Notes: generated from the letters alone by a model not told the origin. Positions 52,916-63,482 are shown, numbered from the stretch's first letter. The stretch is 64,000 nucleotides of DNA from Aromatoleum tolulyticum (GCF_900156155.1 NZ_FTMD01000005.1:248001-312000); one strand, 5' to 3'. Numbers and translations are program-made.

Positions 52916-54565
52916 TCACGGCGCCTTGTCGGCGTCTTGCGGGTTGAGCTTCTCGCGGCGCGCCTCGATATCGGCGATCTCCGCCTGCACGTCGGCGCTC
53001 AGGCCATCGGTGTTCTTGGGCATCACCGCGGCCTGTTGTTGCTTGGCGCGGGCCAGCGCCGCAGCGACCAAGGCCTTCTTGGGGTCTTCGGCCTCGGCTG
53101 GCGGGGCCGGAGCCTCCCCCGATTCGGCGAGTTTCGCGCGCGTTTCTGCGGCCTTCGCCGCCAGCTTGGCGGCCTTTTCCTCCTTTTCGCGTTCCTGGCG
53201 GTAATTGCGGAACTCGAAACGCTCGCGCGCCTGGTCGGAAGCCTGCCGTTCGCGCTCGCGGGCCCAGATCTCGCCCTTGGCGAAGCGGTAGTAATCGACC
53301 AGCGGAATGCGCGAAGGGCACACGAATGCACAGCAGCCGCACTCTATGCAGTCGAACAGGTGGTACTCCTGCGCCTTGCCGAAATTTTTCGCACGCGAGA
53401 ACCAGTACAGCTCGAACGGCTGCAGGTCGGCGGGGCAGGCGCGCGCGCAGGCGCCGCATCGGATGCACGGCAGTTCGGGCGGCGGCGGCGGAAAGAGCGC
53501 CGGCGAGGCGGCGATGATGCAGTTCGTGCCTTTGGTGACCGGAACGGAGAGGCTCTGCAGCTCGGTTCCCATCATCGGGCCGCCCATGATGTAGCGGTCC
53601 GTATCCGCCTTCGGGCCGGCCAGCGCCAGCAGCTCTGAAACCTGGGTGCCGAGCAGCACTTCATAGTTCCCGGGACGCGCGACGTTGCCGGTCAGTGTGA
53701 CCACGCGGGAAACGAGCGGCTCGCCGAAGCGGATGGCGCGGTGCACGGCGTTGGCGGTGCCGACGTTGAAGCACTGCACGCCGAAATCGGTGCCGAGCTT
53801 GCCTTGCGGGATCTCCACGCCGGTCAGGACCCGGATCAGCTGCTTTTCACCTCCCGCCGGGTAGAGCGTGGGCACCGGCACTACCGCGACGTCGTCGCCC
53901 AGGCCGCTCGCCGCCGTCTGCATCGCGGCGATCGCCTCCGGCTTGTTGTCCTCGATGCCCACCAGCACCCGCTTCGCTCCGATCAGTTCGCGCAGGATCA
54001 TCGCGCCCGACAGCACGTCGGGCGCACGCTCGCGCATCAGGCGGTCGTCGCAGGTGATCCAGGGCTCGCATTCCGCACCGTTGATGACCAGCGTGTCGAT
54101 TCCCCGTCCGCCTCCGAGCTTCACGTGGGTCGGAAAACCCGCGCCGCCCATGCCGACGATGCCGCAGCCGCGCAACCAGGCGAGGGCCTCCTCGCGCGAC
54201 ACAGTGCGCAAATCGAGCGACGTATGGTCGATCCAGCGATCCTCCCCGTCCGGTTCGATCACGACCGAAAGGGTTTCCAGACCCGACGCGTGTGCCATCG
54301 GATATGACGCGATCTCCACGACGGTACCGGAGGTGGATGCGTGCACGCTCGTTCCGAGGCCGCCTTCGCCTTCGCCGATATGCTCGCCCTTGAGCACCTT
54401 TTGCCCCGGTTCGACGAGGCAGCGCGCGGTCGAGCGGATGCTCTGGCGCAGCGGAATGACGAGGCGCTTCGGCAGCGGCGCCGTCAGGATGGGCGTCCCG
54501 GACGATTCGTTCTTGTGCGATTCGGGCTTGACCCCGCCCTTGAAGCTGAAAAGGCGGGTGATCAT
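52916..54565 (-). CDS. rnfC: Rnf complex subunit C (NADH and Fe-S subunit)
   Basis: 549 residues. The order is an N-terminal barrel domain ([12 protein letters not shown]), an FMN/NADH-binding domain homologous to NuoF ([31 protein letters not shown]), then two ferredoxin clusters [17 protein letters not shown] and [17 protein letters not shown] long Ala/Lys/Glu-rich C-terminal helix tail follows. The subunit exchanges electrons with NADH. ATG at 54565 is used because it overlaps the rnfB stop and begins [11 protein letters not shown] as in relatives. Confidence 0.96.
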   Translation of the reverse strand: MITRLFSFKGGVKPESHKNESSGTPILTAPLPKRLVIPLRQSIRSTARCLVEPGQKVLKGEHIGEGEGGLGTSVHASTSGTVVEIASYPMAHASGLETLSVVIEPDGEDRWIDHTSLDLRTVSREEALAWLRGCGIVGMGGAGFPTHVKLGGGRGIDTLVINGAECEPWITCDDRLMRERAPDVLSGAMILRELIGAKRVLVGIEDNKPEAIAAMQTAASGLGDDVAVVPVPTLYPAGGEKQLIRVLTGVEIPQGKLGTDFGVQCFNVGTANAVHRAIRFGEPLVSRVVTLTGNVARPGNYEVLLGTQVSELLALAGPKADTDRYIMGGPMMGTELQSLSVPVTKGTNCIIAASPALFPPPPPELPCIRCGACARACPADLQPFELYWFSRAKNFGKAQEYHLFDCIECGCCAFVCPSRIPLVDYYRFAKGEIWARERERQASDQARERFEFRNYRQEREKEEKAAKLAAKAAETRAKLAESGEAPAPPAEAEDPKKALVAAALARAKQQQAAVMPKNTDGLSADVQAEIADIEARREKLNPQDADKAP

Positions 54566-55113
54566 GCCGCGGACCTCAGTTCGTGCACCGGATATTTCCA
54601 TTTCCACGTTTCAACGGTCGCCGCGACCGGCACCATCGAGATGCAGTCGACCGGGCAGGGCGCCACGCACAACTCGCACCCGGTGCAAAGCGGCGCCACC
54701 ACCGTGTGCATCTGCTTTGCGGCACCGACGATCGCATCCACGGGACAGGCTTGAATGCACAGCGTGCAGCCGATGCACACCTGCTCGTCGATGCGCGCGA
54801 CCGATTTCGGCTTTTCGGTGCCATGCTCTTCCGATAGCGGCTTGACCTCGCGGCCCAGCAGGTCGGCGAGCTTGCGGATGCCCTCTTCGCCGCCCGGCGG
54901 ACACTGATTGATGTCGGCCTCCCCGTTGGAGATGGCTTGCGCGTAGGGCTTGCAACCCGGGTAGCCGCACTGGCCGCATTGCGTCTGCGGAAGAATCGCG
55001 TCGATCTTCTCGACCAGCGGATCGCCTTCGACCTTGAAGCGGATCGAGGCATAGCCAAGTGCCGTGCCGAGCACGATGGCTATGCCTGTCATGACGAGGA
55101 TGGCGGTCAACAT
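54562..55113 (-). CDS. rnfB: Rnf complex subunit B (ferredoxin-like)
   Basis: 183 residues. One N-terminal membrane helix, a four-cysteine domain [16 protein letters not shown] with a distal CPPGG, and two [4Fe-4S] motifs [16 protein letters not shown] and [16 protein letters not shown]. It takes electrons from or gives them to ferredoxin. It lies 97 bp downstream of rnfA and overlaps rnfC by 4 bp. Confidence 0.96.
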   Translation of the reverse strand: MLTAILVMTGIAIVLGTALGYASIRFKVEGDPLVEKIDAILPQTQCGQCGYPGCKPYAQAISNGEADINQCPPGGEEGIRKLADLLGREVKPLSEEHGTEKPKSVARIDEQVCIGCTLCIQACPVDAIVGAAKQMHTVVAPLCTGCELCVAPCPVDCISMVPVAATVETWKWKYPVHELRSAA

Positions 55114-55210
55114 TGAGTGAGTGCCGGGTTGGAGGCGCCGGGAAACAATCCGCTGCCGGAATGCCCCGCTTGCGCCGGATCAGATGGGGACAAGGGTTCG
55201 ACGACCGGTC

Positions 55211-55795
55211 CTAATGAAAACGGTCCAGTCCGGCGAAGCCCATGAAGGCCAGGCTCATGAATCCCGCCGTGACCATTGCGATGGCCGTACCGCGGAACGG
55301 TACGGGAACGTCAGCGCCGTCGAGACGTTCGCGAATGCCCGCGAACAGTATCAGGGCCATGGTAAAGCCGATCGACGAACCGAAGCCGAACAGAAGGGAT
55401 TCCAGCAGATCATGCCGGAGGCCGACGTTCAGCAGCGGAATGCCCAGCACCGCGCAGTTCGTCGTGATCAGCGGAAGATAGATGCCGAGAACCTGGTGAA
55501 GAACCGGGCTGGTCTTCTGGATGACCAGTTCGGTGAGCTGCACGATCGCTGCGATGACGACGATGAACGCAAGCGTGCGCATGAACGCGAGATCGAACGG
55601 TTCCAGCAGGTAATGATCGATCAGGTAGCTCGTTCCGCACGCCAGCGTAAGCACGAACGTCGTCGCCGCGCCCATGCCGATCGCCGTCTCCAGCTTCTTG
55701 GACACGCCCATGAACGGGCACAGTCCGAGAATCCGGACGAAGACGACGTTGTTCACCAGAACAGCGCCGATGATGATGAAGATATAGCTGGTCAT
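55211..55795 (-). CDS. rnfA: Rnf complex subunit A
   Basis: 194 residues, six hydrophobic helices. [20 protein letters not shown] and [16 protein letters not shown] carry the two cysteines that hold the membrane-embedded Fe-S centre with RnfE. It is the first gene of rnfABCDGE-nth-DUF1841, a continuous minus-strand series of about 6.4 kb. The 106 bp before it separate it from pyrD. Confidence 0.96.
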   Translation of the reverse strand: MTSYIFIIIGAVLVNNVVFVRILGLCPFMGVSKKLETAIGMGAATTFVLTLACGTSYLIDHYLLEPFDLAFMRTLAFIVVIAAIVQLTELVIQKTSPVLHQVLGIYLPLITTNCAVLGIPLLNVGLRHDLLESLLFGFGSSIGFTMALILFAGIRERLDGADVPVPFRGTAIAMVTAGFMSLAFMGFAGLDRFH

Positions 55796-55901
55796 GTTCG
55801 AGAACCGGTTGGTATCCGCGGAATTATGTCCCGCCGTTATGTCCCGCTCAACCCTGAACGGGTTATAGGCATATGCCCTGGGGGGCCATCAAGCGGCGTC
55901 C

Positions 55902-56924
55902 TCAGCGGTCCGCGCCGAAATCGGCGGTAGCCCGCACACACTCCTGCACGAGTGCCGGTCCGCGATATATCAGGCCGCTATACAGCTGTACCAGTTGCGC
56001 CCCGGCTTCGAGCTTGGCCCGCGCGCCACGCCCGTCCAGCACGCCGCCGGCGGCGATGATCGGGAGCTCGCCGGCGAGCGCCTGCGCAAGCTGGGCGACG
56101 ACCGCCGTCGAGGCTTCGAACACCGGCGCGCCGGACAGGCCGCCCTGCTGCTCGCCGTAACGCACGCCCTGGACCTTTTCGCGCGAGATCGTCGTATTGG
56201 TAGCAATCACCCCGTCGATGCGATGGCGCCGCAGCGCGTCGGCGATGTTGATCACCTGGGCGGGCTCCAGGTCAGGGGCGATCTTCAGGGTCAGTGGCAC
56301 GTATCGGCCATGTTTGTCCGCCAGCCGCGCCTGCCGCTCCTTCAGTCGTCCAAGCAGGTCGTCCAGTTCCGATTCGCCCTGCAACTGGCGCAGGTTCTTG
56401 GTGTTCGGCGAGGAAATATTGACCGTCACATAGCTCGCCAGCGCATACACCTTGTCGAGGCAGGCCAGGTAGTCGTCGGCGGCATTCTCGATCGGCGTGT
56501 CGAAATTCTTGCCGATATTGATTCCCAGAACGCCCTTGAATTTCGCCGCACCGACGTTCGCGACCAGCGCGTCGACGCCATGGTTGTTGAAGCCCATGCG
56601 GTTGATGATGCCGCGCACTTCGGGGAGGCGGAACAGCCGCGGACGGGGATTCCCCGGCTGCGGGCGCGGGGTGACCGTGCCGATCTCGATGAAACCGAAC
56701 CCGAATCGCGCGAGACCGTCGATGGCTTCGCCGTTCTTGTCCAGTCCGGCGGCAAGGCCGATGCGATTGGGGAAGCTGAGTCCCATGACCTCGACCGGAT
56801 CGGACGGGGCCGGCTTGCCTGCGGGAAGGAAGCGGCCGGCGAGGTTGAGGGTGGCAAGGGAAAATTCGTGAGCGGTTTCCGCGTCGAGCGAGAACAGGAT
56901 GGGGCGGGCGATATCGTAGAGCAT
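55902..56924 (-). CDS. pyrD: Dihydroorotate dehydrogenase (quinone), class 2
   Basis: 340 residues. The N-terminal membrane-association helices ([20 protein letters not shown]) identify the quinone-dependent class. [16 protein letters not shown], the catalytic serine loop [15 protein letters not shown] and the late [26 protein letters not shown] site are intact. It oxidises dihydroorotate in pyrimidine synthesis and feeds electrons to quinone. Same strand as bpt (86 bp upstream). Confidence 0.96.
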   Translation of the reverse strand: MLYDIARPILFSLDAETAHEFSLATLNLAGRFLPAGKPAPSDPVEVMGLSFPNRIGLAAGLDKNGEAIDGLARFGFGFIEIGTVTPRPQPGNPRPRLFRLPEVRGIINRMGFNNHGVDALVANVGAAKFKGVLGINIGKNFDTPIENAADDYLACLDKVYALASYVTVNISSPNTKNLRQLQGESELDDLLGRLKERQARLADKHGRYVPLTLKIAPDLEPAQVINIADALRRHRIDGVIATNTTISREKVQGVRYGEQQGGLSGAPVFEASTAVVAQLAQALAGELPIIAAGGVLDGRGARAKLEAGAQLVQLYSGLIYRGPALVQECVRATADFGADR

Positions 56925-57010
56925 CCGCGAATTCTACCGTTTCGCGCGGGACCTCGCCCCCCGGATTTCCGAATCAGGCGCCCGCCCGCGGCGGGCATGC
57001 ATCCCGTTCG

Positions 57011-57751
57011 CTATTCCGATTCCGAATCCGTCAGCGGATCGAGGGGGCGCCATTCGCCCCGGATGCGCCCTTCGAGGGGCCTGAAGCGGATCTTGTACGT
57101 CATCTTCCGGCTGTCCTTGATCCAGTATCCCAGGTAGAGATAGGGGAGGTGCAGCCGGCGGCACACTTCGATCTGCCAGAGCACGCCGAAGGTTCCGTAA
57201 CTGGCCTTGGGGTCGTCTGGATCGAAGAACGTATACACGCTGGACAGGCCGTCGCTCAGGCGGTCGATCACGCTGACCATGCGCAGGACGCCCTGTTCGC
57301 GGAATTCGACGACGCGCGTATCTACCTGGCTCTGCAACAGGAAGTGCGCGTACTGCTCGCGGTTGTCCTGATCCATCCCCCCGCCGGCGTGCCGCGAACC
57401 CTGGTAGCGCTGGTAGAGGGCGTAGTGCTCTTCCGAAAACGAGAGATCCCGCTCGCGCGCCTCCAGCGTACAGTGCCGCGCCCAGCTTCGCCGCTGGCTG
57501 CGGTCGGGAACAAACGCGTCCACCGGAATCCGCACCGGCACGCAGGCACGGCAATGGTCGCAGTAGGGCCGGTAGGTGAACATGCCGCTGCGCCGGAAGC
57601 CGTTCCGGACGAGCTCGCTGTATACGGCTGTGTCGATGAGGTGCCCGGGCGTCGCGACCTGGGAGCGCGCCACTCGTTCCGGAAGGTAAGAGCAAGCATA
57701 AGGCGCCGTCGCGTAGAACTGGATGAGTGCGTACGGGTAGTCTTTCTGCAT
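57011..57751 (-). CDS. bpt: Aspartate/glutamate leucyltransferase (N-degron pathway)
   Basis: 246 residues. The N-terminal cysteine-containing motif [18 protein letters not shown] and [17 protein letters not shown], and [15 protein letters not shown] near the C-terminus, are those of the bacterial Ate/Bpt family, which transfers leucine to N-terminal Asp or Glu and marks proteins for ClpS/ClpAP. ATG at 57751 is chosen because relatives begin about eight residues before FYATAPY and it lies 16 bp after aat; a GTG at 57817 would overlap aat by 50 bp. Confidence 0.93.
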   Translation of the reverse strand: MQKDYPYALIQFYATAPYACSYLPERVARSQVATPGHLIDTAVYSELVRNGFRRSGMFTYRPYCDHCRACVPVRIPVDAFVPDRSQRRSWARHCTLEARERDLSFSEEHYALYQRYQGSRHAGGGMDQDNREQYAHFLLQSQVDTRVVEFREQGVLRMVSVIDRLSDGLSSVYTFFDPDDPKASYGTFGVLWQIEVCRRLHLPYLYLGYWIKDSRKMTYKIRFRPLEGRIRGEWRPLDPLTDSESE

Positions 57752-57767
57752 GTCTGCGAGTGTGTGC

Positions 57768-58469
57768 TCAGAACAATCCCCGGCCCGCGTGTTCGGGCCA
57801 GCGTCCCGGTCCGTCACCCTGCCGCGTCCAGATTTCCAGACCGGCGCGGAATTCGGCGCGAGCCATTTCGAAGGCGCCGAGCGATAGCAGATGCGCGGTC
57901 GTCATCTGGCAATCGATCACCGCAAAATTCCTCGATTCGAGATAGCGGGCCAGGAAGGCAAGGGCGACCTTTGATGCATCCGCGCGGCGGCTGAACATCG
58001 ATTCCCCGAAGAATGCCCTCCCGAGCCCGATGCCGTAAAGCCCCCCCGCAAGCGAGCCTTCGTACCACGCTTCGACACTGTGTGCATAGCCGAGTTCGTG
58101 CATGCGACGGTAGGCTGCCTGCATCTCCTCGGTGATCCACGTACCCCCTCCGGGTTCCCGCGGTGCCGCGCATGCGGCGACGACTTCGGAAAACGCCGTA
58201 TCGAAACGCATCTCGAAGCGCTGCTGGCGCAAGGTCCGGCCCAGCGAGCGGGAAATCTTCATCCTCGACGGGGCGAGCACCAGTCGGGGATCCGGGCTCC
58301 ACCAGAGTATCGGCTCGCCTGCGCTGTACCACGGAAATATCCCCTGGCGGTAGGCGGCGAGCAGCCATTCCGGGTCAAGCGCGCCGCCCGCGGCGAGCAG
58401 GCCTGGCGGATCGTCAAGTGCCGACTCGACCGGGGGAAACCGCGGAGTACCCGTGAGCCAGGGAATCAT
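57768..58469 (-). CDS. aat: Leucyl/phenylalanyl-tRNA-protein transferase
   Basis: 233 residues. Family markers [55 protein letters not shown] and [12 protein letters not shown] are all present. It adds Leu or Phe to N-terminal Lys or Arg of proteins for ClpS-mediated degradation. It lies 9 bp after fbpC and 16 bp before bpt, so the two N-degron enzymes are side by side. Confidence 0.96.
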   Translation of the reverse strand: MIPWLTGTPRFPPVESALDDPPGLLAAGGALDPEWLLAAYRQGIFPWYSAGEPILWWSPDPRLVLAPSRMKISRSLGRTLRQQRFEMRFDTAFSEVVAACAAPREPGGGTWITEEMQAAYRRMHELGYAHSVEAWYEGSLAGGLYGIGLGRAFFGESMFSRRADASKVALAFLARYLESRNFAVIDCQMTTAHLLSLGAFEMARAEFRAGLEIWTRQGDGPGRWPEHAGRGLF

Positions 58470-58478
58470 CGCTTGCGA

Positions 58479-59594
58479 TTACTGCGTCCGGAGTGGGCCG
58501 ATCAGTGGCCGCTCCTGCACCGCGTCGTCCGACCCCTCGTGAAAGGTCACCACGTGATCGACATCCAGCCGGATACCGATCCGCTCGCCGAGTGCATGGT
58601 TGTGGTGGCTCGGCACCAGTGACAGTACCTTTGAGCCGCTTTCGAGTTTCAACGTGTACAGGATGTCCGCGCCGCGGAAGGCCTTGTGCACCACCTCGGC
58701 CTGCAAGGCGCTCGTGTCGTCGTGCACGATGTCGTCCGGCCGCAGGAGCACCGACACGGTGCAGTCACGGTCGCAGTTGCCGCAACCGATACCGCATTCC
58801 ACCGGAATGGCGCTGTTCAGCGTGCCGAGCTCGACCTTGACCTGGTGGTCGTTGAGTACCAGCCCCTGGAGAAACACCCCCTGTCCGACAAAATCCGCGA
58901 CGAAGCGATTGGCGGGGCGGTGATAAAGGTTATACGGCGTATCCCATTGCTGGATGCGCCCTTCGTTCATGATTCCGATCTCGTCCGCGACCGCGAACGC
59001 TTCGTGCTGATCGTGGGTGACCAGAATCGCCGTTGTGTTCGTCGCCTTGATGATGTCGCGCACCTCGAACGACAGGCGTTCGCGCAACTCCACATCGAGA
59101 TTCGAGAAGGGTTCGTCGAGCAGGAGAAGGCTGGGGCGCGGGGCAAGCGCGCGCGCGAGAGCGACCCGCTGCTGCTGGCCTCCGGACATCTCGTGCGGAT
59201 ACTTGTGCCCCTGGCCGGCCAGTCCCACGACACGCAGCAACTCGGCGACGCGGTCACGACGCTGCTGTGTGTCGAGATGGCGCAGGCCGAACCCGATGTT
59301 TTCTGACACCGAAAGATGCGGGAACAGCGCGTAATCCTGAAACACCATTCCGATGCGCCGGCTCTCGGGCGGAACATGCAGGTCGCTCCTGCTCACCACC
59401 TTGCCGTCGAGCCGGATCTGCCCGGCCGTGACGGGTTCGAACCCCGCGATGCAGCGCAAGACAGTGGTCTTGCCGCAGCCGGACGGGCCCAGCAGACAGC
59501 CGATGCTGCCCTGTTCGAGACGGAATGAAAGCTTGCGGACGACCTGATGGCCGCCGTACGCCAGATCGATGCCGGCGAGCTCGAGATGGGACAT
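58479..59594 (-). CDS. fbpC: Ferric-iron ABC transporter ATP-binding protein
   Basis: 371 residues. Walker A GPSGCGKTT, Q-loop VFQDYALFPH, signature MSGGQQQRVALARAL, Walker B LLLLDEPFSNLD and H-loop VTHDQ are intact; the C-terminal part is a TOBE-type domain. That domain contains four cysteines in a tight cluster, C267-x3-C271-x2-C274-x3-C278 (VECGIGCGNCDRDC), which suggests a metal or redox-sensing site. It energises FbpB. It is divergent from fbpB across a palindrome and upstream of aat. Confidence 0.93.
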   Translation of the reverse strand: MSHLELAGIDLAYGGHQVVRKLSFRLEQGSIGCLLGPSGCGKTTVLRCIAGFEPVTAGQIRLDGKVVSRSDLHVPPESRRIGMVFQDYALFPHLSVSENIGFGLRHLDTQQRRDRVAELLRVVGLAGQGHKYPHEMSGGQQQRVALARALAPRPSLLLLDEPFSNLDVELRERLSFEVRDIIKATNTTAILVTHDQHEAFAVADEIGIMNEGRIQQWDTPYNLYHRPANRFVADFVGQGVFLQGLVLNDHQVKVELGTLNSAIPVECGIGCGNCDRDCTVSVLLRPDDIVHDDTSALQAEVVHKAFRGADILYTLKLESGSKVLSLVPSHHNHALGERIGIRLDVDHVVTFHEGSDDAVQERPLIGPLRTQ

Positions 59595-59660
59595 GGGGAA
59601 TCCGATACTGCGTTGAAAAGTGCGATGGCCATTATTGCATCGCGGTAACCGAAATGGGAT

Positions 59661-59672
59661 GAATTATAATTC
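59661..59672. promoter_or_regulatory. Palindromic Fur-like site over -10 elements, fbpC/fbpB divergent promoter
   Basis: GAATTATAATTC is a perfect 12-bp palindrome in the 132-bp fbpC-fbpB gap. It contains TATAAT on both strands (plus strand 59665-59670), so a repressor bound here would block both directions. Followed by TTCTCGATAG (59670-59679), which recurs on the minus strand in the fbpA promoter (63486-63495). Fur binding is inferred from position before iron genes. Confidence 0.55.
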
Positions 59673-59726
59673 TCGATAGCCTGCCGCGTGGAATGGACCT
59701 AGCGGCGTGACCCCGTCGGGAGCGAG

Positions 59727-61409
59727 ATGAGATTTCTGGAAGGGCTGGAAAAGTTGCGCGAGCGCTGGTCGTCCTTGACGGCCGGGTCACTGCTGATCTC
59801 CGTTCTGATCGCGATGCCGGTGATTTCCGTGTTCTCGAACGTGTTCGTCGGAGGAACCTCTGGAACCTGGAGTCACCTGTCGTCCACCGTCCTGCCGGAG
59901 TTCATCCGTAACACGCTGATCCTGTGTGCGGGTGTCGGTCTGGGCGTGTCGACCATAGGGGTGGCGACGGCCTGGCTGACCACCATGACCGAGTTTCCGG
60001 GGCGCCGCTTCTTCCAGTGGGCCCTGGTCCTGCCCCTCGCCGTCCCGGCCTACGTGATGGCCTATGTCTACACGGATTTCCTCCAGTTCGTGGGTCCCCT
60101 GCAAAGCGGGCTGCGCGAGCTCTTCGGATGGAAGGCGGGTGACTACTGGTTCCCGGATGTCCGGACCGCGGGCGGTGCGGTTGCGATGTTCATGTTCGTC
60201 CTGTACCCGTACGTTTACCTCCTGGCACGAACAGCGTTTCTCGAGCGGGCGTCCGGAATGCTCGAAGCAGGACGCTCGCTGGGCCTCGGCCCCTGGGGCA
60301 GCTTTTTCCGTGTCTCGCTGCCTTTGGCCCGACCCGCCGTGGTAGCCGGTTCCGCGCTGGCGCTGATGGAAACGCTTGCGGATTTCGGCACGGTCTCGTA
60401 CTTCGGCGTGCAGACGTTCACGACCGGCATCTACCGTGCCTGGTTTTCCCTCGGCGATCGCGTCGCCGCCGCACAGCTTTCCGCGATGCTGCTGGCTTTC
60501 GTCGTGCTGGTGCTCGTTCTCGAACACGCCAGCCGGGGGCGGGCGCGGTTCAACAACACCTCGCGCCAGCAGATGGTGCCGACGCCGGTCCGGCTGTCGC
60601 GTCCGATGGGCCTTATTGCCACACTCGCCTGCCTGCTGCCGCTCCTTCTCGGATTCCTGCTGCCGGCCTTTCTGCTGGTGCGCATGGCGCTCGTGGAGGG
60701 CGATGCGCAGTTCGGCGCGCGCTTCGTGCAACTGGCGCGCAACAGTTTCGTGCTCGCTCTGGTAACGGCGCTGCTCGCCGTGCTGCTGGCGATCCTGCTC
60801 GGCTATGCTGCGCGGCTGGCACGCACGCGCCTGCCGCGAGTGCTGAATCGCATCGTCGGGCTCGGTTATGCCGTTCCGGGATCGGTCATCGCGGTCGGGG
60901 TGCTGATTCCGGTGACGAGACTCGACCATGTGATCTCGGCTTGGTGGCAGGGCGTGACCGGCGTGAATCCAGGCCTTGTGCTCACCGGGGGAATCGCCGC
61001 GCTCGTGTATGCTTATTTGGGCCGTTTTCTTTCCGTCGCGCTTCATACGGTCGAAACCAGTCTGGGCAAGATCACGTCGAGCATGGATGATGCGTCCCGC
61101 AGTCTCGGTGTCGGAAAGTGGGCCACGCTGCAGCGCGTCCATGTCCCGATCCTGCGGGGCAGCCTGCTCACTGCCAGCCTGCTCGTCTTTGTCGACGTGA
61201 TGAAGGAATTGCCGGCGACCCTCGTGATGAGACCGTTCAATTTCGACACCTTGGCGACGCAGGCTCACACGCTCGCATCGGATGAACGGCTGGCCGAGGC
61301 ATCCACGGCTGCCGTGACGATCGTCGCGGTCGGCCTGCTGCCGATGTTCATCATCTCGCGCCAGATTGCGCGCGGAAACCGGCGCACAGTCGAGGAGACG
61401 GAAGTCTAG
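59727..61409 (+). CDS. fbpB: Ferric-iron ABC transporter permease
   Basis: 560 residues, a fused double permease with two sets of about six helices. Each half has an EAA loop: MLEAGRSLGLGPWGSFFRVSLPLARPA in the first and SMDDASRSLGVGKWATLQRVHVPILR in the second, which contact the ATPase. It forms the membrane channel for periplasmic ferric iron delivered by FbpA. The ATG is preceded by GGGAGCGAG. A small receiver-like gene follows 38 bp later. Confidence 0.94.
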   Translation: MRFLEGLEKLRERWSSLTAGSLLISVLIAMPVISVFSNVFVGGTSGTWSHLSSTVLPEFIRNTLILCAGVGLGVSTIGVATAWLTTMTEFPGRRFFQWALVLPLAVPAYVMAYVYTDFLQFVGPLQSGLRELFGWKAGDYWFPDVRTAGGAVAMFMFVLYPYVYLLARTAFLERASGMLEAGRSLGLGPWGSFFRVSLPLARPAVVAGSALALMETLADFGTVSYFGVQTFTTGIYRAWFSLGDRVAAAQLSAMLLAFVVLVLVLEHASRGRARFNNTSRQQMVPTPVRLSRPMGLIATLACLLPLLLGFLLPAFLLVRMALVEGDAQFGARFVQLARNSFVLALVTALLAVLLAILLGYAARLARTRLPRVLNRIVGLGYAVPGSVIAVGVLIPVTRLDHVISAWWQGVTGVNPGLVLTGGIAALVYAYLGRFLSVALHTVETSLGKITSSMDDASRSLGVGKWATLQRVHVPILRGSLLTASLLVFVDVMKELPATLVMRPFNFDTLATQAHTLASDERLAEASTAAVTIVAVGLLPMFIISRQIARGNRRTVEETEV

Positions 61410-61447
61410 AGTGCAGTTCGAATGCGAAATACGGCCGAGGAGGCGGG

Positions 61448-61765
61448 ATGACAATCAAAATATTATTGTGGTGCGACGATCTGATGAACCGCATGCGGCT
61501 CGAGTCGGAGTGGAAGGCAGCCGGTGCGACGATGCTCAAGAAGCGAGGTACGGAAACACCCGACTGCATCGTGGTGGATCTTGCGGTGCGTAAAGCGTGT
61601 GATCACATTGCACAGTTGCGCGCGACCTTTCCCCAGGTCGATATCATAGTTTTCGGTCCGCAATACGACCCCGACGCGTTCGAGGCGGCAAAGCGGGCCG
61701 GAGCAACCGAGGTGGCAGCGCGCGGATCGATCGTGGAGCGAGTGTCGCGTCGTTTTCCGAAGTAA
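61448..61765 (+). CDS. Small receiver-like protein of unknown function
   Basis: 105 residues. It looks like a shortened response-regulator fold: KILLWCDDLMNRMRLESEWKAAG at the start, DCIVVDLAVRK where a phospho-acceptor strand would be, and VDIIVFGPQYDP, AKRAGATEVAARGSI at the end. The acidic pocket is only partly kept, so phosphorylation is doubtful. GGCGGG precedes the ATG. Its place after fbpB suggests cotranscription. No function is assigned. Confidence 0.7.
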   Translation: MTIKILLWCDDLMNRMRLESEWKAAGATMLKKRGTETPDCIVVDLAVRKACDHIAQLRATFPQVDIIVFGPQYDPDAFEAAKRAGATEVAARGSIVERVSRRFPK

Positions 61766-61867
61766 GGAGTTCGCTTCGTTGGATCTGCGTCCCCGTCACC
61801 CGCTGAACACACGACTTTTTGAGCAAGAACAGGAGCGGGCACGCCCAAACGATGGGATAATTCGACC

Positions 61868-62269
61868 ATGAATGCACCGCAATCGACTTCTCCGCGTCGT
61901 CGCCTGCAGGAACTGCTGGCGATTCCTGACAATCAGCGCACCGACGCCGAATGGGACGAACTCAACGAACTCGAGATCAGTCTTGCTCCGGGAAATCGTG
62001 AAGGCGCTCCCGATCCCAACCTCAGGCGTCCGACGCCCTCGACGGGACTGGGCCCCAAGCCCTCCCGTGGCCCGCGGCCAGGGGGGCGCCAGCAAAAATC
62101 TGGCGGACAAGGCAAGACTCCCCCGCAGCAGAAGCCGCCAGTCCAGCCGAAGAGCGCTGCTGCTGCGCCGGCACTGGCGGGCGAAGATGTACCGGCCAAG
62201 AAGCCGGCGCGGAAATTCCGCAAGCGTTCCCCGAAGCCGAACACGACGCCTACCCCTCAGTCGGAGTAG
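61868..62269 (+). CDS. Hypothetical basic, proline-rich protein
   Basis: 133 residues. The first 45 form a likely helical region (RRRLQELLAIPDNQRTDAEWDELNELE, in parts), while the rest is a low-complexity Pro/Lys/Gln/Ser tail (KSGGQGKTPPQQKPP) predicted to be disordered and strongly basic at the end (KKPARKFRKRSPK). Nucleic-acid binding is conceivable but not shown. A strong bidirectional terminator follows. Not recognised as a named family. Confidence 0.65.
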   Translation: MNAPQSTSPRRRLQELLAIPDNQRTDAEWDELNELEISLAPGNREGAPDPNLRRPTPSTGLGPKPSRGPRPGGRQQKSGGQGKTPPQQKPPVQPKSAAAAPALAGEDVPAKKPARKFRKRSPKPNTTPTPQSE

Positions 62270-62319
62270 GTGCGCTGTCCGTAGCGGGTTCCTCCTGAAG
62301 TCGCTGCCAGGCTTGCATG

Positions 62320-62363
62320 AAAGGACGACGCCTTCCGGGTAAACCGGAAGGCGTCGTCCTTTT
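62320..62363. terminator. Strong bidirectional terminator
   Basis: AAAGGACGACGCCTTCCGG, loop GTAAA, CCGGAAGGCGTCGTCCTTT: a perfect 19-bp stem flanked by A and T runs on both sides. It lies between the convergent hypothetical gene and fbpA and can end transcription from either direction. Confidence 0.93.
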
Positions 62364-62427
62364 CCTGCGGGGGCTCTGACCTACACTGGTGTGCGGCGGG
62401 GCGGTCGCCCCGACGCAGACCGAACGA

Positions 62428-63447
62428 TCAACGGAACCCGGCGCGGTCGTAGATCTTTTGCGCTTCGGCAGCGGTGTTGGCGAGTTCGCCGACGGGCAGG
62501 CTGTCCGCCTTGAATTTGCCGAGCGTGTCGAGCGCGGGGTTGGTGACTTTTACGTTCGCCACGACCGGCCATTCATTGTTTCCATTGGCGAAGTAGCCCT
62601 GCGCCTCGTCCGATGCGAGGTACTCGAGGAACTTGACCGCGGCACCCTTGTTCGGGGCGTTCTTCAGCATGCCCGCGCCCGAAACGTTGATGTGCGTGCC
62701 CCATGTCTTCTGGTTCGGCCAAACGGTTCCGATCTTCGCGACGACGGCCTTGTCCTCGGCCTTGTCCGAGTTCATCAGACGCGCAAGATAATAGGTATTG
62801 GCGATCGTCACGCCGCACTCGCCAGCTGCCACCGCCTTGATCTGGTCGGTATCGCCGCCTTTCGGCGCGCGAGCAAAATTCGCAACCACGTTCCTGGCCC
62901 AGGTCTCCGTCGCTTCGGCTCCATTGTGTTTCACGAGAGCCGCCCCGAGGGAAATGTTGTACGGGTGGCTACCGGAGCGCGAGCAGACCTTTCCCTTCAG
63001 TGCAGGAGCCGCAAGGCTCTCGTAAGTCTGCACATCTTCCGCCTTGACCGAATCCTTGTTGTAAATGATCACGCGGGCGCGCGTCGAATATGCGTACCAG
63101 TTTTCGGCGCGCAGATTCGCGGGAATGCGCTCTTCGAGAACCTTCGACTTCACCGGCGCGAAGATCCCGAGCTCGTCCGCCTTGGCCAGGCGCGACGCAT
63201 CGACGGTGATGAAGACGTCGGCCGGGCTGTTCGCACCCTCGTTGCGGATGCGCTCGAGCAGTTCGTCTTCCTTGGCCTCGATTCGGTTGATCTTGATGCC
63301 GGTCTGTTTCGTGAAGTTCGAATACAAGGCCTCATCGGTCTGATAGTGGCGGGCCGAATACAGATTGAGCTCCGTGTCCGCTGCGATTGCGTGAGTGGAG
63401 AGCGCACCGATACTGGTGACGATGGAGGCGATAAGCGTCTTGTTCAT
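62428..63447 (-). CDS. fbpA: Ferric-iron periplasmic binding protein
   Basis: 339 residues. Signal peptide MNKTLIASIVTSIGALSTHAIAA; mature part begins ELNLYSARHYQTDEALYSNF. The iron-coordinating tyrosine pair is in ANTYYLARL and the DVFITVDASRL and SGAGMLKNAPNKGAAVKFLEYL segments are typical of FbpA/IdiA. It captures Fe(III) in the periplasm for FbpB/FbpC. ATG at 63447 has AAGGGAA upstream. Promoter and palindromic Fur-like sites lie in the divergent gap to the DUF2325 gene. Confidence 0.95.
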   Translation of the reverse strand: MNKTLIASIVTSIGALSTHAIAADTELNLYSARHYQTDEALYSNFTKQTGIKINRIEAKEDELLERIRNEGANSPADVFITVDASRLAKADELGIFAPVKSKVLEERIPANLRAENWYAYSTRARVIIYNKDSVKAEDVQTYESLAAPALKGKVCSRSGSHPYNISLGAALVKHNGAEATETWARNVVANFARAPKGGDTDQIKAVAAGECGVTIANTYYLARLMNSDKAEDKAVVAKIGTVWPNQKTWGTHINVSGAGMLKNAPNKGAAVKFLEYLASDEAQGYFANGNNEWPVVANVKVTNPALDTLGKFKADSLPVGELANTAAEAQKIYDRAGFR

Positions 63448-63482
63448 GTGGTTCCCTTGCGTTGTCATGGGGCGATGGCGCA

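Noticed and set aside
59425-59445. tRNA T-loop-like sequence GGTTCGAACCCC
   Set aside because: Lies inside the fbpC coding region (encoding GFEPVTAG on the minus strand) and no acceptor stem or anticodon arm fits around it.
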